Shown here one piece after another: positions 46,552 to 58,364 of a stretch of DNA of 64,000 bases (positions are counted from its first letter, which is position 1; every line of letters starts with the position of its first letter). A program made the position numbers and the translations under genes. This stretch comes from Nemertoderma westbladi (lineage: Eukaryota; Xenacoelomorpha; Nemertodermatida; Nemertodermatidae), in NCBI GenBank assembly GCA_032718475.1, contig JAUCBJ010006441.1:1-64000 (forward strand), read 5' to 3'. The notes under the pieces were generated by a model. That model had not been told where the DNA came from, did no database searches, and was given only the letters and a program-made list of their open reading frames with translations.

Positions 46552-46769
46552 TATTATCCTAATTAGATAATAAAATAATGAATCAAATAGATCTGAATTA
46601 TTTAATAAGTATGAAATACTGAATTAACTTTTTACATAAAATATAAATTCTTCACTTTTTATATTAGACAGTACACAGTCAGACAGTGCTTAATAATAAT
46701 AATAATCTAGGTTTCAGACTTTTTGTTGGTACCGGTCTGGAATATTGTTGAGTCTCTTAGGTCCTAACA
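46552..46769 (-). repeat. 5' LTR of truncated Gypsy element
   Basis: Minus strand: begins TGTTAGGACCTAAG directly against the TIR arm and runs to just before a primer-site-like TTGGTGACCCAGAC (46551-46538). About 218 bp. The 3' end is not a canonical CA, so the end is approximate. A leader then runs to the gag ATG at 46440. Confidence 0.65.
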
Positions 46770-46809
46770 GCCATCTAAACTTAATTTTCGGGAGTTGGCA
46801 GGTAGACTA

Positions 46810-47540
46810 GTATATACTTTCATACATACTGACTCTAACAAATACTGTAAAACCACGTACAATCATTGATTAAATTAAACTCGACTAACATTATATTAAT
46901 TAAAATTAATATAATTCAAATGTAAATTTACATAGTAAACTGCACAAGTTGTTTATTAAATAGCCTAAATAATTAATCATTGATTAAATACGAACCACAA
47001 ATACACATATTATACTAATCTAAATTACCATATGTACAATTTTTATTTTATGATAATATCCGAACTATTCAATATTTATTCACAATTTTATCTCATATAC
47101 AAATCAAAATCAGCAAATACTATTTCACACAAAAATGCCAATCAATACGAAACTACACATTTGGCTCCAACAAATACTGATAATTGCATCTGCCTGTAAC
47201 AAATAATGTATTATTACGCATGAACCTGCAAATAATCTGAAACATATTATACCAATTTAGTAATTGTATACAATGAAATTATTTGATTTATGATTTATTT
47301 TATCCAAATACTATTTACAATTTCTCACATTACTTTTTTACAGATTTTTTTTGTACTAGTCAATTTCTAGTTTTTTACAAAATTTTACCACATAATAAAT
47401 AATAATAGACAACAACTCCGCTCCCTTAAATTAGAACGAGTTACTTTAGTCTCTTTGAACAGTTATAATTTAACCAAGCTTACAAATATTATTATTTTTA
47501 GCTAGAACATCCAAACCAAAAACCGTTCATCGTTTATTAT
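46810..47540. other. AT-rich region, possible BEL LTR
   Basis: No ORF. On the minus strand, just after the integrase end, a purine-rich stretch is followed by TGTTCTAGC near 47512, which could be the start of a 3' LTR. The far end could not be recognised. Confidence 0.4.
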
Positions 47541-48492
47541 TTATTCTTTATATACGATGGTCTCGGGTTTAAAGGATTGTTGGTCATAATTTCCCGATTC
47601 CTCTCGTGCTCTTTCTAACAAACACAATCGGTGTACTGGTCTGTTCAAAAATTGACCGGTACTTGTTTTTATGTCAACATCTCTTACCAAGTTATCGGCA
47701 CTCACGTATGTCTTAACTATGCGAGCAGTTTTCCAATATTTTCTTGGTAAAATATTCTCAGCTAATAAAACCATATCGCCTGGTTTTACATTCTCTTGCT
47801 TCAAAACCATTTAGTCCGCAGTTGTACTGAAGGCAAATAATATCGTTCAAATGATACTGAGAATCGTTTCGTCAACAATTGCATGAGCTTCCATGTCTCT
47901 CTCAAATGCTCGTCGCCGTCCTCGGGTTCTGACATTGGATGCATTATCACCGGCTTTTTCATTAGAAAATGGTTCGGCGTCAGGGCTTCCAATGAGTCAG
48001 GGTCCGACGAGACTGGATATAATGGTCTCACATTGAGATATGAGGCAATCTCTTCGAGCAAAATGCGTAGTAACTCATCTGTTAAATAAGCTTTGCACGG
48101 CAAAATGTGTGACATCGCTATTTTCACACTTTTGATTGCTCTCTCCCAACTGCCACCATACCACGGCGCGTGACTTGGCATGAGTTTCCAAGTAGCTCCA
48201 TAGATACTTAATTCTTGTTCAAAATGATCTTGATTCCAAGAATTAATGGCATTCTGTATTTCTTTTGACGCGGCCACAAAATTTGTGCCTTGGTCAGAAT
48301 ACACAATGCTGCTGGTTCCATAACGAGCAGTCTGTTGTCTTAAACATAACAGAACACTGTTCATGCTAAGATCATTTACAAAGTCTAAATACATACAACG
48401 ATACGTCATACATATTCCCAAGACTCCCCAACGTTTAACATATGTTCTGAACCGTTGGATTTCTATAGGTCCAAATAAGTCTAAACCTATAT
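47541..48492 (-). pseudogene. BEL/Pao integrase, C-terminal half
   Basis: Minus strand: GLDLFGPIEIQ (catalytic Asp), then YSDQGTNFVAAS (second Asp), WYGGSWERAIKSVK (Glu region), LTPNHFLM and, after a frameshift near 47805, a C-terminal DUF5641-type domain (VKPGDMVLLAE, RPVHRLCLLE). The integrase joins the cDNA to target DNA. It is cut at 48492, right before the DLFGP motif, by the boundary of tandem unit 1. It differs clearly from the integrases at 53392 and 62370, so it is a different family. Confidence 0.88.
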
Positions 48493-49770
48493 TCCGACCT
48501 TCTCACCAAAACAATAAACTCTAAGTAAGCGAATATATATTGCAGTATCGGTCTCTTATAACCGGTGAGGCAGAAAACAGTCTACGAATGGACAAACTTC
48601 GATAAAACAAAATCCCGCGCAGCGAATCCTAACATCAGGCTGACTCACTGATGGACTAAGGGGCTCGTATACTTTGCCGCGGTGTGATTTATATGGTTGG
48701 GATAGAGAGATGCTAGCTAGGTGCAGAGATGTCTAACTAGCGGGCAAAGCGCAGTACGGACAAAATTATTTTATATATTTTGAGGTGTAAATAATTTCTA
48801 ACGCGCGTGTGTCTTGGTTCTAAACAGTCAAAGTCAGTTTTGCTCCTTCACATATATAATTACTGGGTCCGGTGTGCATTTTACAAATATTCTAATTTTG
48901 TAACTTGTAGGTCCAATACTCACGAATGATAAGGCTCCTTCCCCTTTTGTGTATTTCCAGGACTCAAATTCAGGCATAAGGTTAATACTACGCCCAGAAT
49001 TCGGCAATTTAATTTACCAGGTCCCTAATACTAAGAAGAAATGTGTTAGTTTACTACCGTAGGCGTACTGTTACAAATAGCTAGCCTGGTATTCTTATCT
49101 AGAATTTTGGTTGCCTAGATGGGCACGGCAACTTCCTAACAGAATGTTGGCGGGGACATGGTAGATGTTAGTATCCCTAAATAGCCTCAATTTATTTGCG
49201 CCTAGTTGTAAACTGCCCTACCGCCTGAACGGTACAATCCTAATTCAGGTAAAACACAGTAACCCTTCTAGCCTACAAGTTCAAATGCAATGGACACCGT
49301 TGTACTACAAACAGTCACAGACGCACCTATACTTAGCAAGAGTTAGGCGTACAGTTTGCTGCACCCTACCAATGTGTATGCCTTGTAACGGTGTGCCTGC
49401 GTCCTATCTGTGTACTAGTATCTCTGCCTGATCTCCTCTCCCCGTAGGAATATGAAGGTCTACTGCGGGTTTTTTCTCTGAATTAAGACAGTACGGTCCC
49501 TAGATGTAAATTTTAGCGCACAGCGTGTCACTACCTCTACCTTCGATCTTTGGTCTTACACTTAGGTAGCAAGGCATTGAACGCTGTCTAACCTTCAGGC
49601 GATGGGCGAATAACTCAAGAATGATATTGCGGGTTGTCTCCTCCTACATTCCTCAGATGTTCCCGTTCATTGCTGTGGCCCGATGTTTAGCCTGCCATCC
49701 TGTCCCTCAGTTAGGTTCACCGTGGTAAAACATGATAGGAAAAGGGCAGATGTAACAAGTATTTCTAACT
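48493..49770 (-). other. LTR leader/U5-like non-coding region, unit 1
   Basis: About 1.3 kb without ORF between the AATAAA at 49771 and the unit boundary. It is nearly identical to 55294-56578. It ends on the minus strand in TTTTGGTGAGAAGGTCGGA, directly joined to a BEL integrase in both units. Whether it is LTR U5, 5' leader or something else is unclear. Confidence 0.55.
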
Positions 49771-49859
49771 TTTATTACAGAATTAAACAATAACTATTAT
49801 ACAATAAATGTAACAAGAGTGAAGATAGATAACTAATGAACAAATCGCACCCTTTTATA
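49771..49859 (-). promoter_or_regulatory. LTR-type promoter and poly(A) signal, unit 1
   Basis: Minus strand TATAAAAGG at 49859-49851, followed about 80 bp later by AATAAA at 49776-49771. The pair fits the U3/R arrangement of an LTR. Conserved in unit 2. Confidence 0.6.
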
Positions 49860-50076
49860 GCAAATTTGTGCTGCAATCAATCGAGATAAATCTAGATTGT
49901 TCTATGAGTTCTAATAGGTTTTTAAAGATAACTATTGGTCCAGCGAACACGTATCTTGCACGACATTGGTTACTATCTAATAACTGCAATCCTATTGGTT
50001 AATCTACCTTGAGCAAATGCAATTTAATTTGTAGCGGTTAATTTAAATGAGTTGAAACTTAGCACAAAAAATGATT

Positions 50077-50149
50077 CGCACCTACTAGGATTCGAACTCA
50101 ATACCTACTACACGAATTTCCAACGCTTAACCAACTGAGCTACTGAACC
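50077..50149 (-). tRNA. Degenerate tRNA-like sequence with T6, unit 1
   Basis: Minus strand: TAGCTCAGTTGG (A box), GAGTTCGAATCC (B box), then TTTTTT about 20 bp downstream, a possible Pol III terminator. The acceptor stem pairs for 5 bp, but D, anticodon and T stems are weak, so it is not a normal tRNA gene. Repeated in unit 2 at 56906-56975. Confidence 0.5.
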
Positions 50150-50612
50150 ACTTGAACAATGTTATACAAATAGATATACTGAATGCAAATGAGGACTTAA
50201 TGTAATCTTTATAGCAAAGTTAATTCGAACAAAATAAAATTTTGAAATCCACGGCATTTATGAGAATATAATTCTATACCGCTCCATGAAAACAGGATAT
50301 TATCGTGCATAAAATATACGGTTTTCACCAATAATAAATCAAATTATAGAATACTTGGGACGTACTTACATATTTACAAATTAAATCTCAACAATAATAC
50401 CTCTACATAATAATTCGATAGAAAAATAATTACAAATTCAAACTCTACGTATTTAAGGCTTTATTAAGTAAGTACAATATAAATCTAAATTATATTCACC
50501 AAAATAAATCTATTGCATCTCAAATATTGCATAAATTCAAACAATCACAAATACTAATACTACTTAAATATAAAACAAATTGCATAAGTTCGGAATAATT
50601 TCAAATAATCAC

Positions 50613-50635
50613 AAGAAAGGCTCACAAGTCTTCCG
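50613..50635. repeat. Near-palindromic boundary motif (unit 1, site 1)
   Basis: AAGGCTCACAAGTCTTCC, a variant of AAGGCTCGCGAGTCTTCC. Related sites are at 51257, 51941, 53084, 57442, 57955, 60919 and 62063. Confidence 0.7.
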
Positions 50636-50789
50636 TCTGCTCTTGCCTTCTATTTACTGCGAATACAAATACTGCTTCTTTATAAAATATAAATTGCATA
50701 ATATTCGAAACAATAAATTGCGTAAGTTTGGAATGACTACAAATATAGCACTTTCTAAATATAAATCTTTCTAAATGTAAATCTTTACT

Positions 50790-51180
50790 AAATATAGATA
50801 TAAACTGCATAAGTTTAGAACAATATAAACTGCATAAGTTTAGAACAATATAAACTGCAAAAGTTTAGAACAATATAAACTGCATAAGTTTAGAACAATA
50901 TAAACTGCATAAGTTTAGAACAATATAAACTGCATAAGTTTAGAACAATATAAACTCTTTAGGCATCTCAAATATAAAATATAAATCTTTCAAATATAAA
51001 TTCCTTCTAAATACAAAACTTCCTGAATTTCAAAATTGGAACAATACAAATACATAAGTTTAGAACAATGTAAATTGCATAAATTTAGAATAATATAAAT
51101 TGCATAAATTTAGAATAATATAAATTGCATAAATTTAGAACAATATAAATTGCATAAATTTAGAGCAATATAAATTTTAA
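50790..51180 (-). repeat. 25-bp minisatellite, unit 1
   Basis: Direct repeats of AACAATATAAACTGCATAAG plus TTTAG (25 bp), with a variant AATTGCATAAATTTAG toward the right and a break near 50955-51060. Unit 2 (57600-57850) has clearly fewer copies, so copy number changed after the tandem duplication. Confidence 0.85.
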
Positions 51181-51492
51181 ACAATACAAATTACATAAAC
51201 AATTCAATTTACATGAACAATACAAAGAAAAACAATACATAAGACAAACAATACATAAGAAAGGCTCACGAGTCTTCCGTCCACCCTTGCCCTCCCTTTT
51301 ACCGCTTGGTGGATCGAGCCCTGCCGCGTCCTCGAAAACTGCGTACAGGTGACTTTGCTCGCGGTATGGGACTTGTGGGGCGAGTCACTAGTTTACCTTG
51401 GACGTTGGGAGATGGTGCGACCATTTCCTCACATGCTCGTCTATTAGGCATCCCAAATCCTCGACCGACTCCTCGTGATCGACCGGTTGTGT

Positions 51493-52729
51493 CTACCGTT
51501 GGTAAAACGTCTGGGAACGCGCGGGAAGCGGACGACGCAGACCCAAGAGAAACTTGCGCCCCCTTTTATCAGCTGGTATGTGTCCTAATCCTCCTTGCGG
51601 TTCTCTGGGAAGTGACACCGTATCTCGAGTAACTCGAATAGTCGGTTCACTACCCTTTCTTTCTTCAATATTTATAGTTTTCTTTAGTTGTTGGCTCACT
51701 TTCTGAACCCTTATAATCCTGTTCTGTCGAATACGCTCGCTCGTGCGTTTATGGTACAAGGCGGCTCGGTACGCCCATGCGACGGTTAACCAAGCTCCCT
51801 TATTTCGCTTTTCCGTTCGGAAACGATCAAATTCACCATATGTGATACGATTAAACATTTTGGGCAAAGTTTATTCTTTCGAAAATTTTTGGTGTCATCT
51901 CCTTAGCTGAAGTATAATCGTGTGACGTCCAATGGTAAGGTATGCTCGCGAGTCTTCCGCCCCATTCTTCCATCTCTCCTTCCTCGAAAGCCTTATAGGC
52001 TCTGTATAGGCTAAGAGCTTCTTTCTTTTCGCGGGTTGACTGAGTCACCTCTTCCAGCGTAAGTTCAAATGCATCGGGTTCAACAATCTTAGGTGGACAA
52101 ACGACAATTTCTCCCACCTTTGGTCCACACATAGCAAATGAATGATATGGATTCGATAAAGGATACCCTCCTTCCTGGTAGCGTAGTTGTTGATGGTTCG
52201 AACACCTCGCCAATATCGGTTCGGGATTTTCTTTATTCAAACGCATCGGAATCGCATTTCGTTGTTCGCGCATACAAGCACCGCATTGATAATAAAGTTT
52301 ATAAACTGAAAATGCTTCCTTTGTTTCTCTATCGTCCCCTCGAGTTCGTCTGTAAAGATGCATTCCATCGAATTCATCGCGTACCGCGGGCATAGGTTCG
52401 TGCGCCTTCAGGTATTGCATAGTATGATACAAATGACTAATTTTGGTATCGGGATCTTCGCTAATATCTCCCGTGTCACATAAAGCGTTGTACGGGTAAA
52501 GTTCATTGAAGGTTTTGCGTAAACTTTCTATTCTTTCATTTAACGCATTTTGCCTTCTCTTTAATACGTTCGAGTCATATTTGGTCTTTGCGAGTTTCGC
52601 TGTACTTTCTGATAAATCCTTTATTCCAAATATGGTGTAATCCTTAGCTCCAAATCGTTCGAATGGCGCTGCTGCTTCCTCTTGGATATCATATCCCCAT
52701 CTCGGCTCTCCATGTATCCCTTTCGCCAT
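51493..52729 (-). pseudogene. Zinc-knuckle ORF remnant, unit 1
   Basis: Start MAKGI at 52729, preceded by a longer open stretch to 52837. The first ~290 residues match unit 2 at 61707-60840 (AAAPFERFGAKDYTIFG, CGACMREQRNAIPM, EEWGGRLASIPYHW). At FAQNV the frame jumps to the far C-terminal segment (FNRITYGEF, EKRNKGAWLTVAWAYRA, from 51867). The centre, including the zinc knuckles, is deleted with GTT microhomology at the junction. A C-terminal tail with GRKFLLGLRRPL reads past the site where unit 2 differs. Function lost. Confidence 0.75.
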
Positions 52730-53083
52730 TATTAGAAGTGTAGTTACATAATCATTGCTACTAGAGGGAATACAACAGAGTTTATTGTTAGTTGTGAGGA
52801 GATGTGAGAGTTTTCGTCTGCCCTTTTGGCTCGACAACGCTCTAACCTCCTACCCATAGCCTAAGATCTAAGGTTTCTTTAATGACACGCTGTTTCTTAT
52901 CTAAAATTTTTTGCCGAAATAAAAACGATTTTGGGCTAAACTGGCTGTGAGTCTAAAATACTCACTTTTTGATCCCAAACTATTATCAGAAAATAAGCAA
53001 TCAAGAGTTAGTAATAAATATAGGGAAGTCTATTATTTGACGTAACTTATTGAAACAAGACCGTGTAAATTTTATTAAAATTT

Positions 53084-53106
53084 AAGAAAGGCTCGCGAGT
53101 CTTCCG
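53084..53106. repeat. Near-palindromic boundary motif (unit 1, site 4)
   Basis: AAGGCTCGCGAGTCTTCC, nearly self-complementary over 16 bp, between the integrase end and the zinc-knuckle ORF. The same position is occupied in unit 2 (62063-62085). Confidence 0.75.
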
Positions 53107-53391
53107 TTCTCTTGTTTCTCTAATTTTAAGTTCCACCCGACTGTACCCTGAAATCTATTCACTGGAGAAAATTTTAAAATTTTTTCAAATCCAAATGGAT
53201 TGTCTAAAATTTCGAAAATGTCTCAATATTGTGAGTTTCAAGTAGAATTCCATTTCTTATACCTACAAATCCCGCTCCTATGTGACACATAAGGGTACTA
53301 CCCTCAATGTTCACATATAAAGACAATGGAATTTTACCGCTGTCTTTACTACAGTGTACAGGTACGTGGAAATCTATTTGTAAACTCCTTA

Positions 53392-55161
53392 CTATTTACT
53401 AACATTAGTTGGAGACTTGTAATCTCCAGACTTGTTTCGCGTCTCTTCAAGAAGTACGAGACGTTGAGTCGGTCTGTCTACTGTACGACCGTCAATTGTC
53501 CGTACAGTCACAGTTCTTGTCACTCCATCCATAGATGGATGTGTGTCTAAAATTACACCTGTTATCCAGAAGCGTCTTTTTAGATTCACTTCTGCTAACA
53601 GCACATGATCTCCCGCTCTTAAAGCGCGAGTTTTGTTGTACCAACTAGTTCTGGCAGAAATAGAGGGCAAATAATGGTTTTGCCATATTTCCCAGAATTT
53701 GTTAGCCAGTAGTTGCGTGATTTTCCACGCTTTTCTACCGTAGCTATCGCCTTATATTGGAATAGAAATAGGCATTAATGTAGTCGGTGCCTGCATTAGC
53801 AGGTGTGCCGGTGTTAAAGCAAACTGGGATTGTTTGTCATCGGGTACTAATACTATTGGTCTAGTATTTAGTATTGCCTCGATTTCAACAAACAATGTTG
53901 TCAGTTGGTCGTCTGTCAAGATGTGGTTTACTGGAATTACTTTTGCCATGGCTGTTTTTATAGATCTAATCAATCTCTCCCAGACTCCGCCTCTCCATGG
54001 ACTGTCTGGAGGATTAAACTTCCAAACAATCTTGTAAGGACGTAGTTCGTTTGAGATTTGATCATGATCTAATTTCTTAAAGGCTCTAGCAATTTCATTT
54101 CGAGCACCAACAAAGTTTGTACCTTGGTCTGAGTACAAGCATTTTACTAGTCCACGTCTAGCGATAAATCGCCGCAATGCTAGTATAAAGGCGTTGGTGG
54201 AAAGATCCATCACACGTTCAATATGGACTGCCCTACTGGACATGCATGTGAAAATCAGTCCCCAGCGTTTCACTAATATACGTCCACGTTTCGTATGTAT
54301 GGGACCAAAGCAGTCAATTCCAGTCTATGTGAAAGGTGGTCTGAATGCCTGTAGTCGTGCTTGTGGAAGTTCACTCATTTCTTGGGTACTTATTCTAGAA
54401 TGTACCTTTTTACAAATAATACACATACGCGTCACTGAACTTAGTGCTTTACTGGGTCTAATTAATACAAATCTTGTACGTAAGTAGGAAAGACAGTGGT
54501 GTCTTCCAGCGTGTTTCAGATGTAAATGTGCGTCCAGTATCATTGCACGTTGTAATTCGTGATGTTGTGGTATTATTATTGGGTACCTAAAATCAGTATT
54601 AAAGTCAAAGTTTTGAAGCCGAGATTTATGACAAATTAAGCCATTATAAATTATCGGACTCCAACTCAATATTGGTGACGACTTGATTGGTTGACCTTGA
54701 CTTATAGATGTGAATTCGCGTGCGAAATATCGTAATTGGTAATGGCGAATTAATTTAATTTCACATCTGTCAATCTCAGTCAATGTGAGTCGACGTGTAA
54801 AGTCGCGTTTGCCTTTAACGTACTGTACAAAACTTACAATCCACGCTAATTTTCGGCACGCGTTTGTCCAAGAATCTGTCAAATTTACAATACGGTCGAC
54901 GTAAGTATTTATGACGTCATCAGGTAAGTCAATGGAGAATTTGGAAGGTTTTGTTTTACTAGATGGGCCCACGAGTCCGCCGGTAAGTATTCCCTTGTTG
55001 ACTGTTGATCCGTCCGGGTCTACAAGTAATTTGTCCTTCTTCGTCTTCTTACCTTGATTGTCATTACTTTGTGTATCGATTCGTAATGGTGGTTTTAACT
55101 CTATGGGATCGCTGGGTTTCGGTAAATTTGTTTTTCTGCCGATATTAATCCCAGGTCTCAC
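53392..55161 (-). pseudogene. BEL/Pao integrase region, unit 1
   Basis: Minus strand from 55161: a linker after RNase H, then the H-H-C-C zinc-binding domain (LQRAMILDAHLHLKHAGRHH, VTRMCIICKK). It is followed by the core (VMDLSTNAFILALRRF, YSDQGTNFVGA, PWRGGVWERLIRSIK, LTPAHLLMQ) and a DUF5641 end (ALRAGDHVLLAEVNLKRRFW). Breaks lie near 54320 and 53755 (an in-frame stop at GDSYG). RT is absent. In unit 2 the same region is open for longer. Integrase would insert the cDNA. Confidence 0.88.
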
Positions 55162-55293
55162 CGTAGGTTGTAAGGTTGGTATGTCTCTTGAGCGTCAAGT
55201 AACACCTGTATTTACATTAGCGTAGGTATTGGAAGAGACAGTAACAAAATACCCTGCAATATCCTACTGTAAAGTTTGTGAATCAAATCATAA

Positions 55294-56578
55294 TCCGACC
55301 TTCTCACCAAAACAGTAAACTCTAAGTAAGCGAATATATATTGCAGTATTTTGTCTCTTAAAACCGGTGAGGCAGAAAACAGTCTACGAACGGACAAACT
55401 TCGATAAAACAAAATCCCGCGCAGCGAATCCTAAAATCAGGCTGACTCGCTGACGGATTAAGGGGCTCGTATACTTTGCCGCGGTGTGATTTATATGGTT
55501 GGGATAGAGACGCTAGCTAGGTGCAGAGATCTAGAGATGTCTAACTAGCGGGCAAAGCGCAGTACGGACAAAAGTTAATTTTATATATTTTGAGGTGTAA
55601 ATAATTTCTAACGCGCGTGTGTCTTAATTCTAAACAGTCAAAGTCAGTTTTGCTCCTTCATATATATAATTACTGGGTCCGGTGTACATTTTACGAATAT
55701 TCTAATTTTTGTAACTTGTAGGTCCAATACTCACGAATGATAAGGCTCCTTCCCCTTTCATGTATTTCCAGGACTCAAATTCAGGCATAAGGTTAATACT
55801 ACGCCCAGAATTCGGCAATTTAATTTACCAGGTCCCTAATACTAAGAAGAAATGTGTTAGTTTACTACGGTAGGCGTACAGTTACTAATAGCTAGCCTCG
55901 TGTTCCTATCTAGAATTTTGGTTGCCTAGATGGGTACGGCAACTTCCTAACAGAATGTTGGCGGGGACACGGTAGATGTTAGTATCCCTAAATAGCCTCA
56001 ATTTATTTTGCGCCTAGTGTAAACTGCCCTACCGCCTGAACGGTACAATCCCAATTCAGGTAAAACACAGTAACCCTCCTGGCCTACAAGTTCTAATGCA
56101 ATGGACACCGTTGTACTACAAATAGTCACAGACGCACCTGCACTTAGCAAGAGTTAGGCGTACAGTTTGCTGCACCCTACCAATGTGTATGCCTTGTACC
56201 GGTGTGCCTACGTCCTATCTGTGTACTAGTATCTCTGCCTGATCTCCTCTCCCCCGTAGGAATATGAAGGTCTACTGCGGGTTTTCTCTGAATTAAGACG
56301 GTACGGTCCCTAGATGTAATTTTTAGCGCACAGCGTGTCACTACCTCTACCTTCGATCTTTGGTCTTATACTTAGGTAGCAAGGCATTGAACGCTGTCTA
56401 ACCTTTCAGGCGATGGGCGAATAACTCAAGAATGATATTGTGGGTTGTCTCCTGTCTACATTCCTCAGATGTTCCCGTTCATTGCTGTGGCCCGATGTTT
56501 AGCCTGCCATCCTGTCCCTCAATTAAGTTCACCGTGGTAAAACATGATAGAAAAACAGATGTAACAAGTATTTCTAAC
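55294..56578 (-). other. LTR leader/U5-like non-coding region, unit 2
   Basis: Counterpart of 48493-49770 with few substitutions and indels. Joined at 55293 to the 5' end of the unit 1 integrase frame. No ORF. Confidence 0.55.
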
Positions 56579-56687
56579 TTTATTACAGAATATACATAAA
56601 CGTAACAAGAAACTAATAGATAACTAATAACTAAGTGAAAGAAGAAATAGAAATCGATAACTAATGAATGAAATCGCACCTTTTATA
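56579..56687 (-). promoter_or_regulatory. LTR-type promoter and poly(A) signal, unit 2
   Basis: TATAAAAGG on the minus strand at 56687-56679 and AATAAA at 56584-56579, as in unit 1. Confidence 0.6.
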
Positions 56688-56905
56688 GCAAAGTTGTGCT
56701 GCAATCAATCGAGAAAATTCTCGATTGTTCTATGAGTTCTAATAGGTTTTTAAAGATAACTATTGGTCCAGCGAATATATAACTTGCACGACATTGGTTA
56801 CTATCTAATAACTGCAATCCCATTGGTTAATCTATTTCGAGCAAATGCAATTTAATTTGTAGCGGTCAATTTAAATGAGTTGAAACTCTGCACAAAAAAT
56901 AATTC

Positions 56906-56975
56906 GCACCTACAAGGATTCGAACTCAATACCTACTACATATAATTTCCAACGCTTTACCGACTGAGCTACTGA
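56906..56975 (-). tRNA. Degenerate tRNA-like sequence with T6, unit 2
   Basis: A box TAGCTCAGTCGG, B box GAGTTCGAATCC, and TTTTTT downstream on the minus strand. The centre differs by a few bases from unit 1. Confidence 0.5.
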
Positions 56976-57599
56976 ACCACTTGAATAATCATCGTACAAA
57001 TAGATATAGTAAATACAAATGAGGACTTAATGTAATCTTTATAACAAAGTTAATTCGAATAAAATAAAATTTTGAAAATCCACGGCATTTAGAGAATATA
57101 ATTCTATACCGCTCCATGAAAACAGGATATTATCGTGCATAAAATATACGGTTTTCACCAATACTAAATCAAATTATGGAATACTTGGGATGTACTTACA
57201 TATTTACAAATTAAATCTCAACAATAATACCTCTACATAATAATTCGATACAAAAATAATTACAAATTCAAACTTTACGTATTTAAGGCTTTATTAAGTA
57301 AGTACAATATAAATCTAAATTAAATTCACCAAAATAAATCTATTGCATCTCAAATATTGCATAAATTCAAACAATCACAAATACTAATACTACTTAAACA
57401 TAAACAAATTGCATAAGTTCGGATAATTTCAAATAAATCACAAGAAAGGCTCACAAGTCTTCCGTCTGCTCTTGCCTTCTATTTACTGTAAATACAAATA
57501 CTGCTTCTTTATAAAATATAAATTGCATAATATTCGAAACAATAAATTGCGTAAGTTTGGAATGACTACAAATATAGCACTTTCTAAATATAAATCTTT

Positions 57600-57850
57600 A
57601 CTAAATTGCATAAGTTTAGAATAATACTGTATAAGTTTAGAATAATATAAACTCCTTTGCATCTCAAATATGAAATATAAATCTTTCAAATATAAGTTCC
57701 TTCTAAATATAAACTTTCTAAATTTCATAAATTCGGAACAATACAAATACATAAATTTATAACAATGTAAATTGCATAAATTTAGAATAATATAAATTGC
57801 ATAAACTTAGAACAATATAAATTGCATAAATTTAGAGCAATATAAATTTT
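57600..57850 (-). repeat. 25-bp minisatellite, unit 2
   Basis: AATATAAATTGCATAAATTT-type units, fewer and more diverged than in unit 1. Confidence 0.8.
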
Positions 57851-58364
57851 AAACAATACAAATTACATAAATAATTCAATTTACATAAACAATTTGATTT
57901 ACCTAAACAATGCATAAAACAATACATAAAACAAACATAAAAGAAACAATTCACAAGAAAGGCTCACGAGTCTTCCGTCCACTCCTTCCTTCCCGCTTCA
58001 ACGCTTAGCGGATCGAGCTCTGCCGCGTCCTCGAAAACTGCGTATCGGCGATTTAGCTCGTGATATGGGACTTGTGGGGCGAGCCACTGGTTTACTTTGG
58101 ACGTTGGGAGATGGTACAACCATTTCCTCACATATTCGTCTCTTTGTCATCCCAAATCCTCGTCAAATCCCTCGTGACCGATCTGTTGTATCTACCGCTG
58201 GTAAAACGTCTGGGAACGCGCGGGAAGCGGACGACGCAGACCCAAGAGAAGCTTGCGCCCCCTTTTGATCAGCTGGTATATGTCCCGATCCTCCTTGCGG
58301 TTCTCTGGGAAGCTAAACCGTATCCCGAGTAATTCGAATAGTCGGTTCGTATCCCCTTCGTTCT

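Larger units (their letters stand above)
40066..46809 (-). mobile_element. Element with ~1-kb terminal inverted repeats
   Basis: Ends are TAGTCTACCTGCCAACTCCC and its complement. The left arm is 40066-41087 and the right arm 44216-45210 plus 46770-46809, split by a truncated Gypsy. Outside lie GTA (40063-40065) and GTA (46810-46812), a possible 3-bp TSD. The interior holds a broken minus-strand ORF and insertions of LINE-A and a LINE-B piece. Very long inverted ends recall fold-back/MULE-type elements, but the superfamily is not established. Confidence 0.75.
48493..55293 (-). mobile_element. BEL/Pao-like tandem unit 1 (internally deleted)
   Basis: Direct repeat of the unit starting at 55294 (TCCGACCTTCTCACC at 48493 and 55294). 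Minus-strand order: integrase (55161-53392), zinc-knuckle ORF remnant (52729-51493), 25-bp minisatellite, tRNA-like sequence, promoter at 49851, leader to 48493. Unit 1 lacks about 2.2 kb of the ORF found in unit 2. No RT, RNase H or usual gag is present upstream of the integrase. Confidence 0.85.
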
